From positions 1-64,000 of the forward strand of contig JAEZKJ010000022.1 in NCBI GenBank assembly GCA_023415545.1: DNA of 64,000 bases. Reading direction: 5' to 3'. Source of the DNA: Bacteroidota bacterium (GTDB lineage Bacteria; Bacteroidota; Bacteroidia; Bacteroidales; Bacteroidaceae). Shown here piece after piece: positions 53,945-63,439 of this stretch. The position numbers were made by a program, and so were the translations under genes. Every line of letters begins with the position of its first letter. Position 1 is the stretch's first letter. The notes under the pieces are model-generated. The model made no database searches. It saw nothing but the letters and a program-made list of their open reading frames with translations, and was not told where the DNA came from.

Positions 53945-55834
53945 TTAAAATGGAAATAGTAGTGGCAGTACAAATATCATTATAATGCCAAGGAGAATTT
54001 GAAGAGGTAATCCTACTTTTACATAATCCATAAATGTGTACTGACCTGCCGACAATACCATTGCATTAGGTGGGGTAGAGAAAGGCGATGCCAAACACAT
54101 TGATGCTGCTACAGTAACAGCAAATAGGAATGAAACGGGACTTACGCCTACGCCAATAGCACATTGAAGTGCAATAGGAGCCATAAGCAATGCTGTGACA
54201 GAGTTACTAATGAATATTGTCATTGTCGACGTTGCAAAATATATCGCTGCAAGCGCCAGATATGGTGAGCTTGCTCCAAATGTATTTACTATATAATCGG
54301 CTACCATACTTGAAACACCTGTCTTTTCCAGGGCTGTAGACATGGGTAACATAGAGGCAAATAGTACAATTGTTGGCCAATTTATAGTTTTATAGGCAGC
54401 ATCCATGCTACGTACACATCCTGTCATTACCATAAAAATTGCCGCAAGAAGCACTGCTGTTACCGGTGCTACCGGAATAGAATCGAATACCATCAGAACA
54501 ATCATGGCCAACATGATTGCAGCAGCTATTGGTGCTTTAAAGTCTAATGTTACTTTCGCTGCTTCACTTAATGGACGTCCAAGTACTACCCAATTTGTTG
54601 ATTCTTCACTTAATCGTGAAATATCTTTCCATGCTCCTTGTATTAATAATATATCGCCTTCATGAATCTTCTGTTCGCCTATATTGTGAAGAAGTAAGTT
54701 ATGACCTCCTCTACGAATTCCCAATACATTTATGTTGAATTTACTACGGAATCCTGTTTCAGCAATCCTTCTATTGTTCATTGAGGATGATTGCATTATA
54801 AGTATTTCAGCTATTCCTATATCGTAAAAATCTAGCTCTGTATTGCTATGTCCTTGAATCTCATCAGTATGTATATCTAGTAATCTGCAAGTGTAATCTT
54901 TTGAAAATTGTTGTACCTTTTCAAACTCTCCCGATAGATATAGAATATCTCCTTGCTGCAAGACAAGTGAAGTGGAGGCTAACTGTTGATTTACTGTTCT
55001 AACAAACATATTACTACCCGAACTTCTTCTTAACTCAAGTACATTTATTCCATATTTACGATAAATATCAAGATCGACTATGGTTTTTCCTAAAGCAATT
55101 GATGGACCATTGAAATTTACTCTAAACAGATTATTGGTTAACCCATACTCTTTTACCAAATCTTTTAAGGTTTTATTGTCTGAACTTTTTTGCTTCTTAT
55201 TCTCATTAGAATTTAAAAACCATTTTGTTACAGGTAAAAGGTATAATAGTCCGATTAATAGGATAATTATTCCAACCGGAAGGAATGTAAAAAAAGTTAT
55301 CTCTTGAAATATTGGTTTCCCTTGAGCAGCTAACGCTAAATTATGATTATGTAATACTTCTTGAATAATCATATTCGGAGGAGTACCGATAAGTGTCATC
55401 ATTCCACCCATACTACTTGCAAAAGCTAATGGCATAAGAAGTCGACGGGAAGATGTATCTGCATAAACAGCCATACTTACTACAATAGGAAGCATTAATG
55501 CTACAGTCCCTGTGTTGCTCACAAAAGCTCCTATGAATGATGTTACAAGCATAACAAGCACTAATAGTTTTGACTCACTTTTACCTGCTAACTTTATAAT
55601 TCGGCTTCCAATCATTTTGGCAAGACCTGTTTGGAATATTCCTCCTCCAACAATGAACAGACCGATCATCATTATTACAACAGTGTTCGAGAAACCTGCC
55701 AATCCTTCTGCCGGAGTAAGTATTTGAGCTAAAAGCAATATAATTAATGAGCAGATTGCAACAAGATCGGAACGAACTTTACCACTAACAAAAAAAATCG
55801 CTGAAATAAATAGTACAATAAGGGTTATAAGCAT
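53945..55834 (-). CDS. SLC13-family permease with two TrkA-C domains
   Basis: 629 residues. A first helical bundle (about 1-195) with SNTGTVALMLPIVVSMA and GTPPNMIIQEVL, a cytosolic insert of two TrkA-C (RCK_C) domains (about 215-390: the IDVLELRR-type segments KYGINVLELRRSSG and KFNINVLGIRRGGH), then a second bundle (about 410-629) with SNSVTALLMAPIALQC and SPFSTPPNAMVLSAG. The paired Ser-Asn-Thr/Ser and Thr/Pro-Pro-Asn-Ala motifs mark the DASS/SLC13 fold. Family members carry dicarboxylates, sulfate or similar anions with Na+; substrate unknown. Own promoter. Confidence 0.9.
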   Translation of the reverse strand: MLITLIVLFISAIFFVSGKVRSDLVAICSLIILLLAQILTPAEGLAGFSNTVVIMMIGLFIVGGGIFQTGLAKMIGSRIIKLAGKSESKLLVLVMLVTSFIGAFVSNTGTVALMLPIVVSMAVYADTSSRRLLMPLAFASSMGGMMTLIGTPPNMIIQEVLHNHNLALAAQGKPIFQEITFFTFLPVGIIILLIGLLYLLPVTKWFLNSNENKKQKSSDNKTLKDLVKEYGLTNNLFRVNFNGPSIALGKTIVDLDIYRKYGINVLELRRSSGSNMFVRTVNQQLASTSLVLQQGDILYLSGEFEKVQQFSKDYTCRLLDIHTDEIQGHSNTELDFYDIGIAEILIMQSSSMNNRRIAETGFRSKFNINVLGIRRGGHNLLLHNIGEQKIHEGDILLIQGAWKDISRLSEESTNWVVLGRPLSEAAKVTLDFKAPIAAAIMLAMIVLMVFDSIPVAPVTAVLLAAIFMVMTGCVRSMDAAYKTINWPTIVLFASMLPMSTALEKTGVSSMVADYIVNTFGASSPYLALAAIYFATSTMTIFISNSVTALLMAPIALQCAIGVGVSPVSFLFAVTVAASMCLASPFSTPPNAMVLSAGQYTFMDYVKVGLPLQILLGIIMIFVLPLLFPF

Positions 55835-55856
55835 AATTATGTGTTGTATTGATATA

Positions 55857-55864
55857 CAAAAATA
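55857..55864 (-). promoter_or_regulatory. -7 promoter box for the SLC13 permease
   Basis: TATTTTTG on the minus strand, 22 bp before the ATG. No well-spaced -33 TTTG. Confidence 0.5.
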
Positions 55865-56045
55865 GTGATTTTAACTCAAAAAACCTTATGCAAAATGTGC
55901 TTATATATGTATTTGCTCATAAATCATTCTATTTCATGAATATCATTTCTGCTGTTAAGTTGAATTTATTTAAAATTTAATATTGAATTATAAAACATTA
56001 ATGGATTAATATTTGTTATATAATATATAGTAGATTGTAAATATT

Positions 56046-56510
56046 ATGAATACATGGTTTGTTTCATTCGTTTGTATAATATTTTGTCTTGTTTTGGGAT
56101 ATTCTTCAGCTCTATTTCAGAGTGATTCAATGATAACTTGGTATCCAAACCTTGATAAATCTTCACTTACTCCTCCAGGGTTTGTTTTCCCTATAGTATG
56201 GACAATACTTTACATTTGTATTGGGCTTGCTTTAGCGTATGTAATTTTTAGTAAGAGTGAGAATAAAACGATGCTTATTGTGATATGGTCGTTTCAGATG
56301 TTATTCAATTTTTTGTGGAGTTTTATGTTTTTCTACCTTAAAAATCCAACTTTGGGATTCATAGATATTGTTTTACTAGATATAACTGTTCTTTTATTTA
56401 TAATATACTCATTTACACCTGTTCGAATTTCTTCGATTCTATTTATGCCATATATGGCATGGCTTCTTTTAGCAACTTATCTAAATGGATATATAATGTT
56501 TAAAAACTGA
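56046..56510 (+). CDS. tspO: TspO/MBR family protein
   Basis: Five-helix membrane protein of 154 residues of the tryptophan-rich sensory protein/translocator family, which binds porphyrins. The signature WYPNLDKSSLTPPGFVFPIV, then WTILYICIGLALA, is clear, and FQMLFNFLWSFMFFYLKNP carries the conserved Trp-Asn region. It has its own 5' gap of 210 bp and ends before a 24-bp perfect hairpin shared with the converging DUF349 gene. Confidence 0.93.
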   Translation: MNTWFVSFVCIIFCLVLGYSSALFQSDSMITWYPNLDKSSLTPPGFVFPIVWTILYICIGLALAYVIFSKSENKTMLIVIWSFQMLFNFLWSFMFFYLKNPTLGFIDIVLLDITVLLFIIYSFTPVRISSILFMPYMAWLLLATYLNGYIMFKN

Positions 56511-56520
56511 TTTTTAAGTG

Positions 56521-56575
56521 TTTATATAAAGAAAAAAGAGATGACTAATAATCATCTCTTTTTTCTTTATATAAA
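56521..56575. terminator. Bidirectional terminator, 24-bp perfect stem
   Basis: Arms 56521-56544 and 56552-56575 pair without mismatch around CTAATAA. Each arm contains GAAAAAAGAGATGA or its complement, so a T-rich run follows the core GAGATGA/TCATCTC stem in both directions. It lies between the converging tspO and DUF349 genes and can end both transcripts. Confidence 0.85.
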
Positions 56576-56593
56576 ACGTTACTTTTATTAATC

Positions 56594-58408
56594 TTAGTTA
56601 TTTTCTTGTTGAATCAAATTATCAATGATTGATATTTTCTCAAGTAGTAATTCAAGATCAGTTTTTATTTTATCAACTTTATAATTCATCTCTGTTACAA
56701 GTGAGCTACCTTTTTTAGAGGTTGTTGTCAAGAAACCTAAGTTATTTTCGTAAGTTGCTAGATCGTTTTTCATATTCTCATATTGACGAACTAGTTTCTC
56801 TCTTTCTCTATACAAATTAGCTCCTTTACCATTAATGGAAGTTTTGAAATTATTCAATTTCTTTTGAGAAGTTGAAATATTCAATTTTTTAAAGAGTTTG
56901 TTTACAATATCATGGTATTGATTGTAAATCTTGTCTTTCTCTTTAAAAGGTACGTGACCAATGTTATTCCAACTGCTCATTAATTCCTTTATACTCTCCT
57001 CATCACCCTCTTCGCTATTCTCTTTAGAGTTTATTTCATTAAGTTTTTCAATGATCTCTTTCTTTAGTTCTAAGTTTTTATGTTCAATAGAAAACTTAGA
57101 TGAGCTATTTTTATTCTTTTGCTCAAAGAAATAGTCGCAAGCCGAGATAAATCTTTTCCATATAGAGTCGGAGTATTTTTTAGGAACCGGTCCTATCTCT
57201 TTCCACTGTTTTTGAAGATTAGAAAGAATTTCGGCTGTCTCTTTCCATTCAGTACTATCTTTTAAAGCTTCAGCCTTTTCGCAAAGTTCTTTCTTCTTCT
57301 CTAGATTAGAAGCCATATTATCCTTCAAATTCTTGAAGAACTCACCTTTCTTTGAGAAAAATAGATCGCAAGCAGTTCTAAAGCGTTCGAATATCTTGAT
57401 ATTCATTTTTTGTGGAGCATAACCAATGGTTTTCCATTTAGCTTGTAACGCTAATACTTCTTGGGTTTTATCATCCCATTCTTGGAAAGTCTTTATATTT
57501 TCGAAGTCCATGCTCTCAACGATTTCGCAAATAACAGTCTTTTCATCAAGATTTCTTTGCTCCTTCTCCTTCAACTCTTCGAAGTGTTGTTGATGTTTTC
57601 TATTTACAACAGTTGAAGCAGCTTTGAAACGATTCCATACCTCTTCTCTTAACTCTTTTGAAACAGGCCCTGTTTCACGGAATTCGTGATGTAATTTTTG
57701 TAATTGATGGAAAGCAGATACAACGTCCTGCTCTTGAGCAAGTTTTTCAGCAGCTTCACAAAGATGTAGCTTTATTTCAAGGTTTTTCTTGAAATCATAT
57801 TCTCTAAATTCATTATTTAGCTTTATGATATCGTAGAATTTCTCAGCATATATCTGATAGCTTTTCCAAAGCTCATTAGCTCTAGACTGTGGTATAGCTT
57901 TTATCTCATTCCACTCTTGCTGTAGTTTTTTGAATTCATTATACAATTTGTTTGCATCTTCAGGAGATTCGGTGAGCTCTTTCATTTTCTCGATAATCTC
58001 AAGTTTCTTATTAAGATTCTCTTCCTTATCTTTATCCTCTTCAACTTGTATCTCATATCTCTTCTCCTTAATGGAACTCATGATCTCTTTAAATTGATTC
58101 TCATAATCATTGTCAGGCATTACAAATGAGTCAGCACTACCACCTGCATCAATATGTTCCTTGTAGAGGGCTTCCTGGTTAGCTTTATGAGCTTTATAAA
58201 AAGATTGTTTCAACTGAGTTAGTTCCGATTTCTCTGCACTGCATGGGTCGTTACTAATCTCTTTTAATCGCTCAATAACTTTTTCCATTTTTTGTTTTTG
58301 ATCAAGCACAGGAACTTCCTCCTCTGCAGGAATTGAAGAGACCAAAGTTTCTGGAGTTATTCCTTCAGGAACTTCGGTTAAAGAGTCATTCATTTCGTAA
58401 GAGTCCAT
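56594..58408 (-). CDS. DUF349 repeat protein
   Basis: 604 residues from ATG 58408 (MDSYEMNDSL); a further 18 codons upstream are open but atypical. Charged, almost wholly helical protein made of repeated DUF349 units, each with a Trp-Lys-x-Ile/Trp-Asn-Asn-Ile-Gly core: QWKEIGPVPKKYSDSIWKRF, KWKTIGYAPQKMNIKIFERF, SWNNIGHVPFKEKDKIYNQY. A coiled-coil end follows (about 560-604). Cytosolic; function unknown, though the family has been tied to ribosome and (p)ppGpp-related effects elsewhere. Typical of Bacteroidetes. Confidence 0.85.
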   Translation of the reverse strand: MDSYEMNDSLTEVPEGITPETLVSSIPAEEEVPVLDQKQKMEKVIERLKEISNDPCSAEKSELTQLKQSFYKAHKANQEALYKEHIDAGGSADSFVMPDNDYENQFKEIMSSIKEKRYEIQVEEDKDKEENLNKKLEIIEKMKELTESPEDANKLYNEFKKLQQEWNEIKAIPQSRANELWKSYQIYAEKFYDIIKLNNEFREYDFKKNLEIKLHLCEAAEKLAQEQDVVSAFHQLQKLHHEFRETGPVSKELREEVWNRFKAASTVVNRKHQQHFEELKEKEQRNLDEKTVICEIVESMDFENIKTFQEWDDKTQEVLALQAKWKTIGYAPQKMNIKIFERFRTACDLFFSKKGEFFKNLKDNMASNLEKKKELCEKAEALKDSTEWKETAEILSNLQKQWKEIGPVPKKYSDSIWKRFISACDYFFEQKNKNSSSKFSIEHKNLELKKEIIEKLNEINSKENSEEGDEESIKELMSSWNNIGHVPFKEKDKIYNQYHDIVNKLFKKLNISTSQKKLNNFKTSINGKGANLYREREKLVRQYENMKNDLATYENNLGFLTTTSKKGSSLVTEMNYKVDKIKTDLELLLEKISIIDNLIQQENN

Positions 58409-58544
58409 TGTATAGAATTTTTTAGAGTAATATATAGTTATATCATTGATAGCGAAATACAAATTAAATAAATTTAATTATATAAATGCCGTAAAATTCT
58501 TTTTTTTTTAATATAAGATGAAAAAGTATTCAAATACCTTATAA

Positions 58545-59888
58545 TTATGATAAAAGAACTGTGATACTCATATATAATAACATTCCAATGATGTCGTTTG
58601 TTATCGAAATAAAAGGTCCTGTTGCAATTGCAGGGTCAATTTTTAGTCTATCCAAAGTCATTGGGACTAGTGTCCCGAAGATAGAGGCGAACATCACTAC
58701 AGCAAAAAGACTTATCGATACTGAGTAAGAAATAGTATTGTTTGCTCCAAATCGGACAAAATTGTAAATATATACTAGCATTGAAATAATTGTGGCATTG
58801 ATAAGTGCTACAATTGCTTCTTTAACAATCTGTTTCCATGTATTTGAGGAGTCCAAAGAACTATTGGCTAAACCTTGAACAACGATAGCTGATGATTGTG
58901 TTCCAACATTTCCACCGGTTCCACCGATAAGTGGTATATATAGAGCCATTTCCGGATGTAAAGCGAAGGTGGAGTCGAAATTTCCTAAAATCATGGAATT
59001 ACCTATACCTCCAATCATTCCTATTAACAACCATGGTAGTCGTGCTGTCGTCTGTCGCATCAACGAGTCGTCTGTTTCTACATCTTGAGAAAGACCGGAA
59101 GCCAATTGGTAATCTCTTTCGGCCTGTTCACGTACTTCATCCATAACATCATCAACAGTAATTCTACCTACAAGTCGTCCGATACTATCGACAACAGGGA
59201 CTGCAACAAGGTCATATTTCTCGATTGTTTGAACAACCTCCTCGACAGGAGTGTCAACATGCACAGAAATAGGATCTTTCTTCATTACATGTTTAACTTT
59301 TGAGACAGAAGGGCTTGTTATCATTTTTTTCAAAGGGAATACTCCTCTAAGTCTCTCATCATCATCAACAACATATACATAGTATATTTCATCCATTTCC
59401 TCAGCTTGTTGTCTCATCTCTTTAAGACACTCGGGCATACTCCAATTCTCGTTCACAATAACCATTTCAGTACCCATCAAACCACCGGCAGTATCTTCAT
59501 CATATTTTAGAAGATCGACGATGTCGCCAGCCTGTTCAATGTCCTCGATGTGTGAAAGTACCTCTTCCTGCTTCTCTTCATCCATCTCTCTGATGATGTC
59601 AACGGCATCATCAGTATCCATGTAATCTACAAACTTTTTGGCAATAGTTTCAGGAGGAAGAATCTCAAGAAATTTCTTTCTAGCATCTTCATCCATTTCG
59701 ATAAGAACATCAGCAGCTGTCTCGTTATCTAAAAGAAGGTATATGAATCGGGCATCTTCTGTATTTAAGTCATTACAAAGTTCGGCTATATCGGCAGGAT
59801 GTAGCCCTTTTAATAACTCTTTTACTTGCTCCGAATCTTTCTCCTCAATAAGTGCCTTTACTTGATCTTCAATCTCTTCCTTGTACAT
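58545..59888 (-). CDS. mgtE: Magnesium transporter MgtE
   Basis: 447 residues. N-terminal MgtE helical domain (about 1-130, LLKGLHPADIAELCNDLNTE), two CBS domains (about 135-255, DPISVHVDTPVEEVVQTIEK), a plug helix, then five membrane helices with the ion-selectivity segment PLIGGTGGNVGTQSSAIVVQ. A dimeric Mg2+ channel gated by cytosolic Mg2+. It starts seven bases after rsmA, forming an rsmA-mgtE operon, an order seen in other Bacteroidales. Confidence 0.96.
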   Translation of the reverse strand: MYKEEIEDQVKALIEEKDSEQVKELLKGLHPADIAELCNDLNTEDARFIYLLLDNETAADVLIEMDEDARKKFLEILPPETIAKKFVDYMDTDDAVDIIREMDEEKQEEVLSHIEDIEQAGDIVDLLKYDEDTAGGLMGTEMVIVNENWSMPECLKEMRQQAEEMDEIYYVYVVDDDERLRGVFPLKKMITSPSVSKVKHVMKKDPISVHVDTPVEEVVQTIEKYDLVAVPVVDSIGRLVGRITVDDVMDEVREQAERDYQLASGLSQDVETDDSLMRQTTARLPWLLIGMIGGIGNSMILGNFDSTFALHPEMALYIPLIGGTGGNVGTQSSAIVVQGLANSSLDSSNTWKQIVKEAIVALINATIISMLVYIYNFVRFGANNTISYSVSISLFAVVMFASIFGTLVPMTLDRLKIDPAIATGPFISITNDIIGMLLYMSITVLLS

Positions 59889-59895
59889 CTTTAAA

Positions 59896-60684
59896 CTATT
59901 TATTCTTTAAAGCGTCCTCTACTCTGTTTGTTAACTCAATGAATTGTTCTACCGATAACTGCTCCGGCCTTTTGTTGAATATAGGGTCGGCACTGAGTGG
60001 GTTATCTTTTTCTAATATTGACGAAATAGAGTTACGTAAAGTTTTTCGTCTTTGATTGAATGTGGTTTTAACTATTTGTTTGAATAACTTCTCATTACAA
60101 CCTAAATCTATAGTTTCATTACGTGTCATTCGGATAACAGCACTTTTAACTTTCGGAGGTGGATTGAATACATGTTCGTGTACAGTGAAAAGATATTCAA
60201 CCTTGTACCATGCTTGTATTAAAACACTAAGAATGCCATAAGTTTTACTGCCTGGAGCGGCGGCTATTCTCTCAGCTACTTCTTTCTGTATCATACCGGT
60301 ACAGCATGGAATTAGATTTTTATAGTCAAGCATTTTAAAGAAAATCTGACTAGATATGTTGTATGGATAGTTTCCTGTTAGCACAAAGGGAGAGTTGTTA
60401 AAGAGAGTTGCTAAATCCATCTTTAAGAAATCATTTTCTATAATGTTATCTTTAAGTTGAGGATAATTCTCTTTAAGAAATGCAACTGACTCGAAATCGA
60501 GTTCTACAACTTTAACTTCTCTTCCTTTCTGAATAAGGAATTGAGTGAGAACTCCCATTCCGGGACCAACTTCCAAAATAGGTAGGGATGGGCAAGTATC
60601 TACTGTATCAGCTATTTCCTTAGCAATATTTAAATCTTTGAGGAAGTGCTGCCCTAAAAATTTTTTCGGTCTAACTAATCCCAT
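59896..60684 (-). CDS. rsmA: 16S rRNA (adenine(1518)-N(6)/adenine(1519)-N(6))-dimethyltransferase RsmA (KsgA)
   Basis: 262 residues. N-terminus RPKKFLGQHFLKDLNIAKEI is the KsgA signature; SAM motif I is ILEVGPGMGVLTQFLI; the target-adenine motif is NYPYNISSQIF (NxPY type); a C-terminal helical domain with TTFNQRRKTLRNSI follows. It dimethylates two adjacent adenines in helix 45 late in 30S assembly. First gene of an operon with mgtE; promoter overlaps that of the divergent gene. Confidence 0.97.
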   Translation of the reverse strand: MGLVRPKKFLGQHFLKDLNIAKEIADTVDTCPSLPILEVGPGMGVLTQFLIQKGREVKVVELDFESVAFLKENYPQLKDNIIENDFLKMDLATLFNNSPFVLTGNYPYNISSQIFFKMLDYKNLIPCCTGMIQKEVAERIAAAPGSKTYGILSVLIQAWYKVEYLFTVHEHVFNPPPKVKSAVIRMTRNETIDLGCNEKLFKQIVKTTFNQRRKTLRNSISSILEKDNPLSADPIFNKRPEQLSVEQFIELTNRVEDALKNK

Positions 60685-60731
60685 TGTAATATTTTATTTC
60701 ATTAATAAATAGTTTTATTTCTCTAAGATAG

Positions 60732-60739
60732 TATCTTTG
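60732..60739 (+). promoter_or_regulatory. -7 promoter box for the flippase-like gene
   Basis: TATCTTTG, 68 bp before the GTG at 60807. Its transcript would start near 60746 and cross the -7 box of the opposite rsmA promoter. Confidence 0.5.
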
Positions 60740-60746
60740 CATGCTA

Positions 60747-60754
60747 CAAAGGTA
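60747..60754 (-). promoter_or_regulatory. -7 promoter box for rsmA-mgtE
   Basis: TACCTTTG on the minus strand, 63 bp before the rsmA ATG. Its transcript would start near 60740, running leftward through the -7 box of the plus-strand promoter. Confidence 0.5.
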
Positions 60755-60806
60755 AATATTATAACGATAAAAAATTAATATAAGATTCGATATCTGAATA
60801 AAATTT

Positions 60807-61802
60807 GTGAGAATTAAGTTTAAAAAAATATTAAGTAAGACACTTCAAATAGTATTCCCTATTATATTAGGTGGAATTATATTAGCATATATGTATCACG
60901 ATTTTAATTTTGATCGTGTATTGGAAGTGCTTAAGAGTGGCATGAATTATTGGTGGATGTTGCTCTCGCTTGTCTTTGGTGTGTTAAGTCATCTGTTCCG
61001 TGGCATAAGATGGAAACTTACTTTAGCTCCATTAAATGAATTCCCTAAAACCTCGAATTGTGTCAATGCTGTATTTATATCATATGCAGCAAATCTGGTT
61101 ATTCCTAGAGTAGGCGAGATTTCACGTTGTGGAGTTTTGGCAAAGTATGATAACGTATCTTTTGCAAAATCTTTAGGTACAGTAGTAACCGAAAGGCTTA
61201 TAGATACTCTTTGTGTACTTATTGTAACAGCTTTGGCGGTATTGTCACAGACTCAAATTTTCCTGACTTTCTTCACAAAGACAGGAACGAAGTCGGATGT
61301 TATTGAGCAGATACTGACTTCATCAAACTTTTACATTACATTAGCCTGTTTAATTGCAATCATAATGCTTTTCTATTTTTTGGTTAGAAATGTATCGATG
61401 TTTGCCAAATTAAAGGGTATTATAAACAATATCTGGCTTGGGATTATATCATTGAAGGATGTAAAAAATATCAAATTGTTCATATTCTATACCATAGCTA
61501 TATGGGCATCATACTTCTTTCAATTTTATCTTTCCTTCTTCTGCTTTGAGTTTTCCGATAATTTAACTATTGCTGCAGCTTTAGTTATGTTTGCTGTTGG
61601 TAGTATAGCAGTAGTAGTACCTACTCCTAATGGCGCCGGACCATGGCATTTTGCAATAATCACAATGATGATGCTTTATGGAGTGGGCAAGGAGGATTCA
61701 GGAATTTTTGCACTTTTGGTGCATGGTATACAAACGTTTTTGCTAATTTTGTTAGGTATATATAGTTTGGTGGCATTGCCACTTACAAATAAAAATAAGT
61801 AA
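60807..61802 (+). CDS. Lysylphosphatidylglycerol synthase TM-region (UPF0104/YbhN-type) protein
   Basis: 331 residues with about eight hydrophobic helices. Family hallmarks: FRGIRWKLTLAP near the second helix, SYAANLVIPRVGEISRCGVL (the NxxxPxRxGE-type motif) and VPTPNGAGPWHFAIITMMML near the end. This membrane module is the flippase part of MprF, but here the aminoacyl-transferase half is absent; stand-alone members are of unknown substrate. Start is the GTG at 60807; no nearby in-frame ATG gives a complete first helix. pepD follows after two bases. Confidence 0.88.
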   Translation: MRIKFKKILSKTLQIVFPIILGGIILAYMYHDFNFDRVLEVLKSGMNYWWMLLSLVFGVLSHLFRGIRWKLTLAPLNEFPKTSNCVNAVFISYAANLVIPRVGEISRCGVLAKYDNVSFAKSLGTVVTERLIDTLCVLIVTALAVLSQTQIFLTFFTKTGTKSDVIEQILTSSNFYITLACLIAIIMLFYFLVRNVSMFAKLKGIINNIWLGIISLKDVKNIKLFIFYTIAIWASYFFQFYLSFFCFEFSDNLTIAAALVMFAVGSIAVVVPTPNGAGPWHFAIITMMMLYGVGKEDSGIFALLVHGIQTFLLILLGIYSLVALPLTNKNK

Positions 61803-61804
61803 TT

Positions 61805-63265
61805 ATGAGTACAATTCTTTCATTGGCTCCCCAAAATGTTTGGAAACATTTCTATTCATTGACTCAGGTGCCTCGTCCTTCAGGACATCTTGAAAAAATT
61901 CAGAAGTTTCTTTTGAATTTTGGTAAAAGTATTGGTGTGGAAACTTTCCAGGATGAAGCGGGCAATATAATCTATAAAAAACCTGCTACTCCAGGTATGG
62001 AGAACAGAAAAAAAGTTATTCTTCAGTCACATATGGATATGGTACCTCAGAAGAATAATGATACAGTTCATGATTTTGTTAACGACCCTATTGAAACTTA
62101 TATCGATGGTGAATGGGTAAAAGCTAAAGGTACTACTCTAGGTGCCGACAATGGTATGGGTGTTGCAGCTATTATGGCTGTTATGGAATCAAAAGATCTT
62201 AAACATGGTCCACTTGAGGCTATTATTACAGCTGATGAAGAGACTGGTATGTTTGGTGCTTTTGGCCTTAAAGCTGGTGAGTTGGATGGTGAAATATTAT
62301 TGAACCTTGACTCAGAAGATGAAGGAGAATTGTATATTGGATGTGCCGGTGGTGAAGATTTAACTGCTACACTTCAATACAAAGAGGTAGAGACTGATCC
62401 GGAAGATATAGCATTTAAGGTTATTCTTAAAGGTTTAAGAGGTGGACACTCCGGACTAGAAATAAACCAAGGTCGTGCCAACGCTAATAAGTTGATGGCA
62501 AGATTTATGAATCAGGTAATTGCTTATGATGAAGCTTGTCTTGTTTCATGGAAAGGTGGAAATATGCGTAATGCCATACCACGTGAGTGTGAAGTTGTGG
62601 TAACTATTCCTGCAAGTGAAGAAAGCGATTTCTTGCAATATGTAAAGGAATGTGAAGATACTTGGAACGAAGAGTATCATGTTACTGAAACTCCTATCTC
62701 ATTCAAGGCTGAAAGAGTTGAACTTCCAAAAATGATGGTTCCTGATGAGATTAGAGATAACTTGGTTGATGCTATTTATGCTTGTCATAATGGAGTATTG
62801 CGAATGATTCCTACTATTCCTGATACAGTCGAGACATCTTCAAACCTTGCAATAGTAAATATTGGTAATGGAAAAGCTGAGATTAAGATTCTTACTCGTA
62901 GCTCTAGAGATTCAATGAAGGATTATCTTAATACATCTCTTGAAAGCTGTTTCTCAATGGCAGGTATGGAAGTTGTAAGAAGTGGTGGATATTCAGGTTG
63001 GGAACCAAATGTTGATTCTCCTATTCTTGCTGCAATGCGTAAATCATATAAAGAACAGTTTGGTGTGGAACCTCTAGTTAAAGTTATCCATGCAGGGTTG
63101 GAATGTGGTATCATTGGTGCTGTAATGCCTGGTTTGGATATGATATCTTTTGGTCCTACTCTTCGTTCTCCTCACTCTCCTGATGAGCGTTGCTTGATTC
63201 CAACAGTACAGAAGTTTTATGATTTCCTTGTTGCTACTCTTGAAAATGTTCCGGTAAAAGAGTAA
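61805..63265 (+). CDS. pepD: Aminoacyl-histidine dipeptidase PepD
   Basis: M20-family zinc dipeptidase of 486 residues (cytosol non-specific dipeptidase). Metal ligands His76 and Asp78 in QSHMDMVPQ, the bridging Asp in GADNGMG, the catalytic base region TADEETGMFGAFGL, and the late His in RSPHSPDERC are present. The dimerisation domain with RGGHSGLEINQGRANANK is intact. It hydrolyses Xaa-His and other dipeptides, supplying amino acids. Operon with the flippase-like gene and ended by a good terminator. Confidence 0.96.
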   Translation: MSTILSLAPQNVWKHFYSLTQVPRPSGHLEKIQKFLLNFGKSIGVETFQDEAGNIIYKKPATPGMENRKKVILQSHMDMVPQKNNDTVHDFVNDPIETYIDGEWVKAKGTTLGADNGMGVAAIMAVMESKDLKHGPLEAIITADEETGMFGAFGLKAGELDGEILLNLDSEDEGELYIGCAGGEDLTATLQYKEVETDPEDIAFKVILKGLRGGHSGLEINQGRANANKLMARFMNQVIAYDEACLVSWKGGNMRNAIPRECEVVVTIPASEESDFLQYVKECEDTWNEEYHVTETPISFKAERVELPKMMVPDEIRDNLVDAIYACHNGVLRMIPTIPDTVETSSNLAIVNIGNGKAEIKILTRSSRDSMKDYLNTSLESCFSMAGMEVVRSGGYSGWEPNVDSPILAAMRKSYKEQFGVEPLVKVIHAGLECGIIGAVMPGLDMISFGPTLRSPHSPDERCLIPTVQKFYDFLVATLENVPVKE

Positions 63266-63304
63266 CGGTTTAGATATTAAAGTAATATTTTATTTATATA
63301 TTTT

Positions 63305-63341
63305 AAAGGGTAACTCAAAGTTCTTGGGTTACCCTTTTCTT
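63305..63341 (+). terminator. Rho-independent terminator after pepD
   Basis: AAAGGGTAAC (63305-63314) pairs with GTTACCCTTT (63328-63337) and is followed by TCTTTAT. Clear stem with T-rich tail, about 40 bp after the pepD stop. Confidence 0.8.
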
Positions 63342-63353
63342 TATGCAACATCC

Positions 63354-63361
63354 TATGTTTG
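63354..63361 (+). promoter_or_regulatory. -7 promoter box for the last gene
   Basis: TATGTTTG, a TAnnTTTG match just after the pepD terminator and 78 bp before the ATG at 63440. Confidence 0.4.
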
Positions 63362-63439
63362 AATATTTTTATCTGTTTGGTTTATGATTTTATTACAATA
63401 ATTGCTTTATTTGTTAACATGAACAATAAATTAGTTATT

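Noticed and set aside
53728..53985. Open frame of 85 codons rich in Phe, Leu, Ser and Pro
   Set aside because: It runs through the polypyrimidine stretch, which has few stop codons in that frame by composition, and it overlaps the end of the real permease gene on the other strand.
54405..54738. Plus-strand frames within the SLC13 permease gene
   Set aside because: They are complementary-strand shadows of helix-rich coding sequence and carry no family pattern.
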